Notes: generated from the sequence alone by a model not told the origin. Shown: positions 22,712 to 31,596, numbered from the stretch's first letter. The stretch: 48,950 nucleotides of DNA from SFLA01 sp045595165 (GCA_045595165.1 JAZNZY010000014.1:1-48950); one strand, 5' to 3'. Program-made: numbers and translations.

Positions 22712-24643
22712 ATGCAAAAAGCACATTTTACTTTTGATAAAACCTTAAAAATATTTGCCGAAGGATTTAACCCCGTTTACAGAGAAAACGGGGACTTTTG
22801 GCGTTTGCATCTTGATTACGGCAAGGCGGGATACCCCCGTGAACTGGGCGTATATTCCCACCGGCAAAAAGAGCCCGTAACCGAAAAGACGGCGGACGGA
22901 CTGCGTATTATATACAATTCCCTTACCGCCGAGGACGGAAGCGAGCACGATATCAAGCTTACTCTTGAAGTAAAAAACACCGATGATATGCTGTCTTTTT
23001 CCGCTACTATGGAAAACCGTTCAGATGTGCGGTTAAACGAGCTGCAATACCCCTTTTTGGATTACGTTTCCCTTAACGGGGACTTGAAGGACGACGTTTT
23101 GTACCTCCCCAACGGGCTGGGCAGACGTATTCCCGACCCCCACCGCCACGTTGGCTTTTGCCACAGCGAGTATATGGGCGCGGATTACAAAAATATTAAA
23201 GCACTTTTTGAATACCCCGCAGCCCTCTCTATGCCTTGGCTGGTAATGGAAAGCGGAAATAAATCTCTTTATATGGGCTGCCACAGCGAAGAATGCCGTT
23301 GGGCGACCTTTACTCTGTATACCGAGCCGAGAGAAGAGGCGCATTCCCCCTATATGTGCGCCTGCATATCCTCTTACCCCGTTGTAAACCCCGGCGAAAC
23401 GGTTACATACGGCGATTTCACCCTTGCTGTCTGCGACGGTGACTGGAGAAAGGGCGCGGATATTTACAAAGAAAGCGCAAAGAAATACTTAAAGCCCGTA
23501 ACCAGAAGCGAAAGCGTAAAAAAACTTAACGGCTGGCAGAGAATTATTATGAAGCACCAGCACGGTGAGCTTTTCCACCGCTACCAAGATCTGCCCCGCG
23601 TGTTCAAGGAAGGACAAAAATACGGTATTGATATGATACTCCTCTTCGCCTGGTGGCAGGAGGGTATGGATAACGGATACCCCAATTACAGACCTGACGA
23701 AATGCTGGGCGGCGAAGCGGAACTGCGCAAGGCAATAAAAGAAATTAACGATATGGGCGGCAGAGTGGTGCTGTACGCCAACGGACATATTATCGACGTA
23801 GCCACCGATTATTACAAGACCGAGGGCTACAAATACACCATGAAGGATTTTGAAAGGAACGAATACCGTGAATTTTATATGTTCACGGATAACGGCACCC
23901 TCCTTTCCCACGGACACAAATGCTTTGTAAACGCCTGCCACGGCACCGAGCAGTGGCGGGAAAAGCTGTACGAGCTGGAGAAAAGACATCTTGATCTCGG
24001 CTCAAACGGCACATTCTTTGACCAGCTTTGCTGTGCATTCCGTCTGTGCTTTGATTCTACCCACACCCACGGACACCGCATTGATCTGGACGGACAGCTC
24101 CGTACCGAAACGGTTACGGAAATGCGGAAAATGGTGGATGGCGACACCCACATCTTCGGTACCGAAGGTGTTATGGACAGAGTTAGCGTGCAGGTGGATT
24201 TTGTTCACGGATGCGGCGTAGGTATGACCTACACGCCCGATGCATATCCTTATATTTTCCGCTATATTTTCCCCGATATCCCCGTAACAAACCGTTATTT
24301 GCACGATGAGGTAAAGGGCTGGGAAAAGCATCTTAACTATGCTTTCGTGTTCGGGCTGCTGTTCGATATCGGTCTTTACCGTTGCCGTGCAAAGACTATA
24401 GAGGTCTGCCGCGATTACGCGGAGTACGTAAAGAAGATAATCGACCTGCGTGAGCCTTACCGTGCATTCTTTACCGACGGCAAGTTCGACCTGCCCGATC
24501 AGACCTTCCCCGCAGGAGTCTGGGCGGCAAAATATACTCTCGGCGATAAAAGCATTCTCACCCTGTGGAACGATACGGATACGGCAGTAGCCGTTAACGG
24601 CACGGAAGTGAATCCGAGAGATATTAAAATAATAGAACTGTAA
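22712..24643 (+). CDS. Glycoside-hydrolase-like TIM-barrel protein (DUF6259-like)
   Basis: I start at ATG 22712, one base after the pyrB stop, with GAGGAG 10 nt upstream; the in-frame ATG at 22691 lies inside pyrB without a ribosome site. The 643-residue product has an N-terminal beta-rich region (about 1-260) and a central barrel with LFAWWQEGMDNGYP, GGRVVLYANGHIID, GTFFDQLCC and FGTEGVMD. Acidic residues at the ends of those strands are plausible catalytic groups. A small C-terminal beta domain closes it. It resembles uncharacterised gut-bacterial DUF6259 proteins, thought to be glycoside hydrolases. There is no signal peptide, so it should be cytoplasmic. Its place at the end of the pyr operon is unexplained. 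Confidence 0.75.
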   Translation: MQKAHFTFDKTLKIFAEGFNPVYRENGDFWRLHLDYGKAGYPRELGVYSHRQKEPVTEKTADGLRIIYNSLTAEDGSEHDIKLTLEVKNTDDMLSFSATMENRSDVRLNELQYPFLDYVSLNGDLKDDVLYLPNGLGRRIPDPHRHVGFCHSEYMGADYKNIKALFEYPAALSMPWLVMESGNKSLYMGCHSEECRWATFTLYTEPREEAHSPYMCACISSYPVVNPGETVTYGDFTLAVCDGDWRKGADIYKESAKKYLKPVTRSESVKKLNGWQRIIMKHQHGELFHRYQDLPRVFKEGQKYGIDMILLFAWWQEGMDNGYPNYRPDEMLGGEAELRKAIKEINDMGGRVVLYANGHIIDVATDYYKTEGYKYTMKDFERNEYREFYMFTDNGTLLSHGHKCFVNACHGTEQWREKLYELEKRHLDLGSNGTFFDQLCCAFRLCFDSTHTHGHRIDLDGQLRTETVTEMRKMVDGDTHIFGTEGVMDRVSVQVDFVHGCGVGMTYTPDAYPYIFRYIFPDIPVTNRYLHDEVKGWEKHLNYAFVFGLLFDIGLYRCRAKTIEVCRDYAEYVKKIIDLREPYRAFFTDGKFDLPDQTFPAGVWAAKYTLGDKSILTLWNDTDTAVAVNGTEVNPRDIKIIEL

Positions 24644-24647
24644 ATGT

Positions 24648-24806
24648 AACGAGGAATGAGGAACGAGAAATGAGAAATGAGGAATGAGGAATTTCGGTAG
24701 CTTTTTCACGCGAAGCGTGAAAAAGGTTTCCATCATTCATCATTTAGCGATGCTTTGCATCGCGTCGCATTCATCATTCATCATTTATCATTCATCATTC
24801 ATCATT
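24648..24806. repeat. B module between the pyr operon and the protease gene
   Basis: The left arm of GAGGAATGAGGAACGAG units is followed by TTTCGGTAG, the hairpin CTTTTTCACGC-GAA-GCGTGAAAAAG, GTTTCC, and a right arm ATCATTCATCATT carrying a sub-hairpin GATGC-TTT-GCATC framed by TTTAGC and GCGTCGCATTC. That frame is the reverse complement of the one in the pyr-operon copy, with a different core. Confidence 0.85.
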
Positions 24807-24836
24807 AAAAAAATCCCGCTTTATGCGGGATTTTTT
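24807..24836. terminator. Bidirectional terminator
   Basis: AAAAAATCCCGC-TTTAT-GCGGGATTTTTT has a T run on either strand. It can end both the pyr operon (after the B repeat) and the convergent protease gene at 24836. Confidence 0.9.
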
Positions 24837-26056
24837 CATTTATTCAATTCTTTTTCCACAGCCTCAATCCTCTGTGCAAGAGGCGGGTGGCTGTAATCCA
24901 TCACCACGTTAAGCTTTGAAGGAGAAAGGTGGGCGAAGTTTTCACGGGCGAGCTTTTTGAGTGCGGTTATCATAGCTTCTCCGTAGCCCTCTTTTACAGA
25001 CTGTCTGTCTGCGCGGAACTCCGCTTTACGGCTGTATGCATTCATAACAAGACCCGTAATAGGCTGTATAAGCCCCAAGCCAAGACCCAAAAGGATATAT
25101 GCAAAGCCATAGTTTACGGTATCGAACCCGAAAGCAGTATGCAAGGCGGGTTCTCTTACGGCAAGCCATACCGCGCACGCCATAATAAGCAGGTTACCGA
25201 AATTCATTATCTGTCTTTTAAGGACGTCCTTGTGAAGACCGTGGCCCAGCTCGTGGGCGAACACAGCGCAGATCTCGTCCGGTGTCATGGAATTTACAAG
25301 GTTATCGTATAAAACGATAGTTTTCATTTTGCCAAATCCCGTAAAATATGCGTTTAGCTTGGTGGTACGGCGGGATGCGTCCATAACCTCAATGGCTTTT
25401 ACCTTGTAGCCGTGGTCGGTAAGGAGCGCCATAAGACGGTCCTTTAACTCACCCTCCTCAAGAGGAGTAAACTTGTTGCCGATACGGCTGAATATGGGAT
25501 ACAAAAAGGAAACGACCAAGGTAAACACAAACAACACGGCGGCAAACAGCAGAATAAGCCAATCTCCGCAGGCAGCGTGTATACCCCAAAGGGCGCACAC
25601 CATACCTAAAGAAAGACCGAATCCGAGAAGAGTGTTTCGTATAATATCAAACACAAAGGTTTTGGCGGAAGAACGGTTGAAGCCGTACTTTTCTTCGATG
25701 ATCATTGTGGAAATATAGCTTTTTATTATAGAAAAAACCGTATCTACTATAGTTTCCAAAAGGATTACGGCGAACAATCCCCAAAAAACCGTATCGGGAA
25801 AAAGGGACGCAAAGGAAGCGTATGCGTTTGTAAACAGCAGACACACGGTTGCAACGAAGGATGCCGCCGTGGAAGCGAGGGAAAGCACACAGTTTTCGCC
25901 GCTGTATTTTTTCCATTTAAGATAGGTTTCGGTATCGTATACGTCGGAAACAGAGGCAGGCGTGGGGTTGTTTGCGGAACGGTACTGCACGATACCGAGA
26001 ATAAGATGGTATATGAAGGTGATGAAGGCGACCAAGATAACTGCGAGTTTGATCAT
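24836..26056 (-). CDS. M48-family membrane zinc metalloprotease (Ste24/CAAX-protease-like)
   Basis: I start at ATG 26056, preceded by AGGAGA; an in-frame ATG at 26110 would add 18 residues from repeat DNA. The 406-residue polytopic protein has the zinc motif H268-E269-L-G-H272 (FAHELGHG) and the third ligand E346 in AEFRADRQS. The N-terminal hydrophobic region fits the Ste24 N-terminal membrane domain (IIEEKYGFNRSS is the conserved EE-x-YGFN-x-TS-type segment). Bacterial members degrade or process membrane proteins; the substrate here is unknown. Transcribed alone. Confidence 0.9.
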   Translation of the reverse strand: MIKLAVILVAFITFIYHLILGIVQYRSANNPTPASVSDVYDTETYLKWKKYSGENCVLSLASTAASFVATVCLLFTNAYASFASLFPDTVFWGLFAVILLETIVDTVFSIIKSYISTMIIEEKYGFNRSSAKTFVFDIIRNTLLGFGLSLGMVCALWGIHAACGDWLILLFAAVLFVFTLVVSFLYPIFSRIGNKFTPLEEGELKDRLMALLTDHGYKVKAIEVMDASRRTTKLNAYFTGFGKMKTIVLYDNLVNSMTPDEICAVFAHELGHGLHKDVLKRQIMNFGNLLIMACAVWLAVREPALHTAFGFDTVNYGFAYILLGLGLGLIQPITGLVMNAYSRKAEFRADRQSVKEGYGEAMITALKKLARENFAHLSPSKLNVVMDYSHPPLAQRIEAVEKELNK

Positions 26057-26094
26057 AATATTTCTCCTAAACTTAACGGCGGTTATTTTGGCGC

Positions 26095-26309
26095 AGAACC
26101 AAAAACGCAAAATTCACTCAAATGTTTCGAAAACCGTAGGGGCAGGCGCCTCGACTGCCCGCCTCTAATGGTTCAGAGGTAGAAATTCTTACAGAATTTC
26201 CTTAATTTATTTTGTTTTGCGTTTTTGTAGAAATTTTCGCGTCGCTCGCTGTAGTCCACTACAGCTACCGCTAGCGAAAATTCCTTCTGCATCCAAAATT
26301 CCTCGCCGC
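26095..26309 (+). repeat. E composite repeat, copy 1 (about 210 bp)
   Basis: It aligns over about 205 bp with the reverse complement of 38150-38375. In order: CCAAAAACGCAAAAT, ATGTTTCGAAAACCGTAGGGG, a D core (GGGCAG...CTGCCC), a TTCAGAGGTAGAAATTC segment with hairpin AAATTCT-TAC-AGAATTT, GCGTTTTTGTAGAAATTTTCG, and the palindrome CTGTAGT-CC-ACTACAG. It ends GGAAGGA...TGGATGCAGAAGG on the other strand. The D core differs completely from that of copy 2 apart from its G-rich frame. Confidence 0.85.
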
Positions 26310-26311
26310 TT

Positions 26312-27715
26312 TTAGATGGACATTTCCTTATTGGCTTTTTTCATTGTAGATATAAGGAACACTATACTGAGTGCCAGAGAAACTACCTCTGCAATAGGGA
26401 ATGCCAGCCATACTGCCCCGAGATTGCCGGTAAGGGAAAGCAGCCACGCCGCGGGAAGCAATACCACAAGCTGACGGCAGGCAGAGGTGATAAGAGAAAA
26501 GAAGGGGTTTCCGATGGCTTGAGTTACGCTTATGGTGATAATGCAAAATCCCGCAGGGATAAAGGAAAGCCCTATAAGCCGTAAACAGCTTATGCCCATA
26601 GTAAGCATATTTTCCGTGGGGTTAAACAGTCCCAGCAACGCTTCCGGCGCCAGCAAAAACACGGCATATCCCGCCGCCATAATGGAAACTGCGGTAATAA
26701 TGGATGTTTTTATGGTCTTTTTCACTCTGTTCGGCTGTTTTGCGCCATAGTTATAGGATATGATGGGGATCATACCGTTGTTAAGACCGAACACGGGCAT
26801 AAAGATAAAGCTTTGAAGCTTGAAGTATATGCCGTATACGTTTACGGCAAGCTCTGTAAATCCGCTTCTGAGTATCTGGTTTAAGGTAAAGGTGGTAAGA
26901 GAGCCTACCGATTGCATTATAATCGAGGGCAGACCTACCTTGTATATCTCCTTAACTGCGGGGATATGGGGACGGATATTTTTGATACGAAGGTGGATAT
27001 CGTGATTAAAGAAGATGTTGAAAATAAGTCCCATCAATGCGGCGATTATCTGTCCCGTAATGGTGGCGACAGCCGCGCCCGCAACGCCCAGACCCAAGCC
27101 GAATGGCATAGTGAACGCGCCCTCAAACAACAGGTCGCCTTTTTCGAAAATAAAGATAGGGTCTAAAATAATATTTATTAAAGCGCCGCTGAACTGGGTA
27201 ACGGTGGAAAGCACCGTTCTTCCCGTGCTCTGAAGCATACGCTCGAAGCAGAACTGGCAAAAAATACCGATACTTCCGCCCAGACAGATAGAGGTGTATA
27301 CCGTGCCGAAATCAATTATTTCCTGCACCTCGGTCTGTACCGAAAAGAAGGGGCGGGCAAGAAAAATTCCGATAAACGCAAACACCAAAGCGGTGCAAAC
27401 GGTAAGAAAAAGCCCCGTGCCTGCGGCTTTATCTGCGCTGTCAGCATCTTTTCTGCCAAGGGATTTGGAGATAAGGGTATTCATTCCCAGCATAGTTCCG
27501 CCGCCGAATGCGATCATAAGACTTTGCAAAGGGAAAGCAAAGGTCAATGCCGCAAGTTCGTTGCCGGTATCGCTTATCTGAGCGACAAAAACGCTGTCTA
27601 CTATATTATAAAATGCCTGCATAAGCATGGAAAGCATCATAGGTATAGACATGGAAAACAGCAGCTTTCCAACAGGCATTACGCCCATTTTGTTCTCTTT
27701 TGCGGGGCTGTCCAT
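26312..27715 (-). CDS. MATE-family multidrug/metabolite exporter
   Basis: I start at ATG 27715; an upstream in-frame ATG at 27877 would translate B and D repeat DNA and cross the promoter at 27752-27780. The 467-residue product has the 12-helix MATE layout: MPVGKLLFSMSIPMMLSMLMQAFYNIVDS at the N-terminus (only the PMMLSMLMQAFYNIVDS part is diagnostic), GMNTLISKSLGRKD after helix 2, and a mirrored second half with LPSIIMQSVGS and PIISYNYGAKQ. The family exports cationic drugs or metabolites with a sodium or proton gradient. The substrate cannot be told. Confidence 0.93.
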   Translation of the reverse strand: MDSPAKENKMGVMPVGKLLFSMSIPMMLSMLMQAFYNIVDSVFVAQISDTGNELAALTFAFPLQSLMIAFGGGTMLGMNTLISKSLGRKDADSADKAAGTGLFLTVCTALVFAFIGIFLARPFFSVQTEVQEIIDFGTVYTSICLGGSIGIFCQFCFERMLQSTGRTVLSTVTQFSGALINIILDPIFIFEKGDLLFEGAFTMPFGLGLGVAGAAVATITGQIIAALMGLIFNIFFNHDIHLRIKNIRPHIPAVKEIYKVGLPSIIMQSVGSLTTFTLNQILRSGFTELAVNVYGIYFKLQSFIFMPVFGLNNGMIPIISYNYGAKQPNRVKKTIKTSIITAVSIMAAGYAVFLLAPEALLGLFNPTENMLTMGISCLRLIGLSFIPAGFCIITISVTQAIGNPFFSLITSACRQLVVLLPAAWLLSLTGNLGAVWLAFPIAEVVSLALSIVFLISTMKKANKEMSI

Positions 27716-27751
27716 AAAAATCACCGTTCCTTCCTTTGAAAAATCCCTACA

Positions 27752-27780
27752 ATTATACAGTAAATGATACGGTTTGTCAA
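27752..27780 (-). promoter_or_regulatory. Consensus promoter of the MATE gene
   Basis: Minus strand TTGACA (27780-27775), 17-bp spacer, TATAAT (27757-27752). Confidence 0.9.
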
Positions 27781-28324
27781 TATTGGCAACGAGGAATGAG
27801 GAACGAGAAACGAGGAATGAGGAATTTCGGTAGTTTTTTGCGGGGCAAAAAACATTATACGGAATGGGCAAGCCCATTCCCTACAACACAGCCGAAACTA
27901 CCGTCTGTAACGGGCAGGAGCAAGCCCCCGCCCTGCAATGTTGCCGCGGCTATTTGCAAACCGTAGGGACGGGCGTCCGATTCGGGGTCCCTGCAAATGC
28001 TTTTGCATTTGCGGGGTGAATCTTCGACCGTCCGCAAACTGTTCCCACGAAACTAACGTCTGTAATAGCTTAGAACCGCAAAATAATCACCCCAAGAAGT
28101 CTGCGACTTCTTGGGGACCCCGACAAAAAGAAATTCCGTAGAGGTTTTTGCTTCTACGGAATTTTTACCTTATTCTGTAATTAAAGCGGAAGGGGCAAGC
28201 CCCTTCCCTACATTGTGGGGATTTGCTAAGCAGAACTATATATTCTTTTGCATTTGTGGGGTGATTTTTATCGGGGTCCCTGAAAACGCGAATAGCGTTT
28301 TTGGGGTGTTTTTTTACCGAGCGA
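27781..28324. repeat. Long repeat mosaic between the MATE and oxidoreductase genes (B, D, D, D with C inside, C, F2, C)
   Basis: This 544-bp stretch has no gene. In order: a B left arm with TTTCGGTAG and TTTTTTG-CGGG-CAAAAAA (27789-27852); D core GGAATGGG-CAAG-CCCATTCC (about 27862-27881); an imperfect D (27912-27936); a D module GTAGGGACGG...CCGTCC split by a C element (27959-28038); a C element AAGAAGTC-TGC-GACTTCTT framed by CACCCC and GGGGACCCC (28090-28122); the F composite, copy 2 (28127-28255, inverted relative to 13325-13466) with D core GGAAGGGG-CAAG-CCCCTTCC; and a C element with core AAAACGC-GAATA-GCGTTTT (28272-28307). Confidence 0.85.
28130..28172 (-). terminator. Terminator of the Gfo/Idh oxidoreductase gene, part of F copy 2
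   Basis: Read on the minus strand: AAATTCCGTAGA / TCTACGGAATTT stem, then CTTTTTG. It is the same hairpin as at 13422 but with a C-G pair where that one has G-C. Confidence 0.75.
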
Positions 28325-29257
28325 CTACTTACGCTGCGCGGCGGAATAACCGAGCCAGAATTCGTATCCGTCAAAGCCCGCATCATCCTGCGGAATATTA
28401 TTGGGATCCACTTCCACACCGCCGTTTTCACGGGAGAGTCTGCCTGCAAGCATAATTTCGATGGAGGTGAGCATATCCTCTACGGAAGCCATCATACTCT
28501 CCTTGCCCTCCATATAGTTGCAGAACTGATTGAGCATAGCTTCGTATACCTTGTTGGAATCTATTTTATATACGTAGGTGGTCTTGGTGGTTACGATGGT
28601 GAGAGTGGAAGGCTGCCAGCCCTTCGTACGAACGTGGTAGGTGGCGGAAACGCCGTTTTCAAACAGCACGAAGAAGGTTTCGGTAGGCGCTCCGTCGGTA
28701 GTGCCGTTGCCCACGAACTTTACGGACTTTGCCTTTACTCCGTTCAAAAGTCCCGTAATGCTCTCCACCGCGTGGATAGCGTAGTTGAATTCATCCACGC
28801 CAACGGTGGCGGTGATATGGCAAATTTCCCCTCTCTCCTCCGCGGGAATGGAGAAGAAGGACTGATGCTCGTAGGTATAGCGCATAGCGGAGGTGCCCAA
28901 TATCACCTTGCCCTCTTTCGCCCAGGCGCGGAACACGTCTATATCCTTTTTATTGCCGCAAAGAGGCTTATCCACAAACACGGGCACGCCTGCTTCCACG
29001 AAAGGACGGCAGGTTTCTATATGCTTATCCCAATCACAGCCCTGAATAAAGGCAACGTCTACCAGAGGTGCCATTTCCTCAAGGGTTTGGCACTTGTGGG
29101 TAAGACCGTATTTTTCGTAAAAATTATTTACTTCCTCCTCCGTACGGAAGGAATCGTTATATATGGCGGTGTAGCGGGCTCTGTCCTCTTTAAGCAATAT
29201 CTCCGCAAAGGAAGGAGCGTGAGAAGTATCGATATTTACGGTGCCGATTCTGATCAT
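28325..29257 (-). CDS. Gfo/Idh/MocA-family NAD(P)-dependent oxidoreductase
   Basis: The 310-residue protein begins MIRIGTVNIDTSHAPSF, a Rossmann fold in which the usual GxGxxG is replaced by GTVNIDTSH, a variant seen in some family members. VPVFVDKPLCGN corresponds to the EKP motif that closes the active site. The C-terminal beta domain has VGVDEFNYAIHAVESI, where the histidine is the usual catalytic residue. The family oxidises or epimerises sugars and inositols. AAAGGATG precedes the ATG. Its promoter overlaps the end of spoIIE, so it can be expressed separately. Confidence 0.88.
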   Translation of the reverse strand: MIRIGTVNIDTSHAPSFAEILLKEDRARYTAIYNDSFRTEEEVNNFYEKYGLTHKCQTLEEMAPLVDVAFIQGCDWDKHIETCRPFVEAGVPVFVDKPLCGNKKDIDVFRAWAKEGKVILGTSAMRYTYEHQSFFSIPAEERGEICHITATVGVDEFNYAIHAVESITGLLNGVKAKSVKFVGNGTTDGAPTETFFVLFENGVSATYHVRTKGWQPSTLTIVTTKTTYVYKIDSNKVYEAMLNQFCNYMEGKESMMASVEDMLTSIEIMLAGRLSRENGGVEVDPNNIPQDDAGFDGYEFWLGYSAAQRK

Positions 29258-29296
29258 AACAAAACATCCTTTCAGATAATCATTATTTGCACCTTG

Positions 29297-29325
29297 ATTT
29301 TAACCCTTTTTAAAGAAAATGTCAA
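29297..29325 (-). promoter_or_regulatory. Promoter of the Gfo/Idh gene, overlapping the spoIIE stop
   Basis: Minus strand TTGACA (29325-29320), 17-bp spacer, TAAAAT (29302-29297). The spoIIE stop codon TGA (29324-29322) lies within the -35 box. Confidence 0.8.
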
Positions 29326-31421
29326 TAAAATCTTACGGCGCAAACGGACATATCATCATCAAAACCGTTTTTACGGCTTATATCCGCAAGCGAGGCGGCG
29401 GCAGAACGCAGATCCTTGCCCGAAAGAAAGGCTTTTTGCACCGCCAGAGGGGAAACGTCCACCCCGTCGGATGCCATAAGTATAATGTCCCCTCTACGCA
29501 GATTAAAGGCTGTTTGCCGGGGTGTGACCTCTTTTATGATACCCAGAGGCGGCGTCTTGGAACGGATGGCGTACTGCTTCCCGCCCCGAAGCAAAAAACT
29601 GGGCGCCGCCCCCGCTTTTACAATTTTTCCACGGGCAAGGACACGGTCTGCTTCCAGAATATCCACGGTGGTAAAGGTTTCCCCCGGGGAAGCGGAAAGG
29701 GTATCTCCCAACAGCATTAAAGCTGAATTCATATCGCCCCCTGCGCCGATTATCTTTTCAAGATACAACGCCGCAAGACGGGACACCATATTTGCCTCCT
29801 TGCCCGATCCCATTCCGTCGGCAACCAAGGCATAAAAACAGTTTTCCCCGTTTTCAAACATACTTACCGTATCGCCCGAAAGGGTTTCCCCGTCCCTTGC
29901 AGACACCAATTTCACAGATTCGGTGCGCAAGGCGGGGACTGTATCAAAGACTGCGGTGGTCTTTTCCCCGCAGCACACGAATTCAGGGGAAGACATACAC
30001 CTGCCCACGGCGCGGGCGACGGTACGGGAAAAATCCCCCGAGGATATACGGATACTGTCTGGATGGACTCCGAATATCTCCACACGGCGGTTTCGTACCC
30101 CCGTTACACGCACCTTTTCAAAATATATTCCCTTTTCCTCCAGTACTTTTTCCACCTTGGGAACGAGGGTATCGTCCTCGGCGCGCTCCTCCTCCGCTTT
30201 GCGGGCGGAAACCGCAAGCATATTTGAAAAGCATTTGTATTCCGTACCGAAGCGTGAAAAGGTATCCTTTATCTCGTTTATGTTTTCTTGTGCGCAGACA
30301 GAGGGGATCAAAGCGATATCCTTATAATTCGGGCACACGTTCCGAACAGAATCGGGAAGGTCATCGGGAAGCAACGGGCGGTTTGCCACGCATGCGGTAG
30401 TAAGATAAGAGGCTATATCCCCTTTATCAAGACGGCAGCCTCCGCAGGAATCGCAAAGGGTATCCAATTTTTCCTTTACGGCGGTATACGATTTGTCCCG
30501 AGGGGGAGAAACGGAGGTGTCCGAAACGGCGAAAAACAGCCCCGAGAGAGAGGAAAATCCTGCCGCCAGAGCCGCCATACCCCTGTCCGCCGCAGGGACG
30601 GGGGTAGCCGAGGGGGACGGTTTCTTTTTGTATAAAAAGGGCAAAAACAAAATTATTCCTCCCAGAGAAGCGGCGGCTATGGGGATGACAGAATCAAAGG
30701 AGAGAATATACGCTCCCGCGGTTACGGAAAGCATATAGCCGAGGGCAAGGGCAAACACGGGGGTATCGTAAACGAAAAGTCCGTGAACAAGCCCGAAAAT
30801 TCCCACCACGGGTATAGCTGAAAGTCCTCCCGCAATACCGTATACAAACCCTGCCGCGGCGGAAACGGGAAAGCCTTTTTCCTTGCCCGCAAGGGCGGTA
30901 AGCAGGATCGCCGCCGCCACGGAAAGGGGGTATCCGTATATATTCACGCCCGAAAAGGCGCGGCAGATTATCAAGCCCGTAAGCAGTATATAGACGGTTT
31001 CGAAAAAGCGGTTTTTATTGCGGAAAAACACTATGATCCCATATAACACCGGCACGGTGACTATACACACCGAAGCCACCAGCTTGTCCGCCGTGAACAT
31101 TTCCTTTGAAAGCATAGTTATTCCCAGCAGCAGAGAATATGCGGCGGAAAGCAAAAGGGCGCGCCAAAAAGAGGGCTTTCGCTTTGCAAAGAGAAGCCGT
31201 ATGGCGGCGGTATATATAAGCGACACCGCCGTAACGGGACGGAATGCGCCGAACAACGCGCTTGACACCAAAGCCCCCAAGGCAAAGGCGGTGGTGTTCC
31301 CGTCTGTTCCGCACAGATACGCCACGCCGAAGGGGTATACTCCCATATAAAGCGGGGATGCGCCCATAACGGCACCCATAAGAAGAGAGCGTAAAAATTC
31401 AAAACTTAAATACTTTTTCAT
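29322..31421 (-). CDS. spoIIE: Stage II sporulation protein E, membrane PP2C phosphatase
   Basis: I start at ATG 31421 (MKKYLSFEFLRSLLMG), preceded by AAGGGA; an in-frame ATG at 31499 would add 26 unconserved residues. The 699-residue protein has about ten membrane helices (1 to about 300), a central region of about 180 residues with Cys-rich CDSCGGCRLDKGD, and a PP2C-type phosphatase domain (about 480-699) with VADGMGSGKEA near 534, MASDGVDVSP near 650 and FDDDMSVCAV near 690, supplying metal-binding aspartates. SpoIIE dephosphorylates SpoIIAA to release sigma-F at the asymmetric septum. Shorter than the 827-residue B. subtilis protein, as in many clostridia. It identifies the host as a spore former or descended from one. 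Confidence 0.93.
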   Translation of the reverse strand: MKKYLSFEFLRSLLMGAVMGASPLYMGVYPFGVAYLCGTDGNTTAFALGALVSSALFGAFRPVTAVSLIYTAAIRLLFAKRKPSFWRALLLSAAYSLLLGITMLSKEMFTADKLVASVCIVTVPVLYGIIVFFRNKNRFFETVYILLTGLIICRAFSGVNIYGYPLSVAAAILLTALAGKEKGFPVSAAAGFVYGIAGGLSAIPVVGIFGLVHGLFVYDTPVFALALGYMLSVTAGAYILSFDSVIPIAAASLGGIILFLPFLYKKKPSPSATPVPAADRGMAALAAGFSSLSGLFFAVSDTSVSPPRDKSYTAVKEKLDTLCDSCGGCRLDKGDIASYLTTACVANRPLLPDDLPDSVRNVCPNYKDIALIPSVCAQENINEIKDTFSRFGTEYKCFSNMLAVSARKAEEERAEDDTLVPKVEKVLEEKGIYFEKVRVTGVRNRRVEIFGVHPDSIRISSGDFSRTVARAVGRCMSSPEFVCCGEKTTAVFDTVPALRTESVKLVSARDGETLSGDTVSMFENGENCFYALVADGMGSGKEANMVSRLAALYLEKIIGAGGDMNSALMLLGDTLSASPGETFTTVDILEADRVLARGKIVKAGAAPSFLLRGGKQYAIRSKTPPLGIIKEVTPRQTAFNLRRGDIILMASDGVDVSPLAVQKAFLSGKDLRSAAASLADISRKNGFDDDMSVCAVRFY

Positions 31422-31515
31422 ACTTCTTTTTCCCTTTACGTTTAGTAGGGTGATTATACAACGGGCATATAAGCAAAAAAGAGTGAAAAACGCACGCAAA
31501 ATTCAAATATTTATG

Positions 31516-31543
31516 TTGATTTATTTATCAAAAATGATATAAT
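31516..31543 (+). promoter_or_regulatory. Promoter of the serine-hydrolase operon
   Basis: TTGATT (31516-31521), 16-bp spacer, TATAAT (31538-31543), divergent from spoIIE. Confidence 0.7.
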
Positions 31544-31596
31544 AATACAGATAATGGGTAAAAATATTTTATTTACGAAAAGGCAGGAAAATAACA

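Noticed and set aside
27716..27877. N-terminal extension of the MATE exporter from an upstream in-frame ATG
   Set aside because: The extension would translate B and D repeat DNA and include the gene's own consensus promoter.
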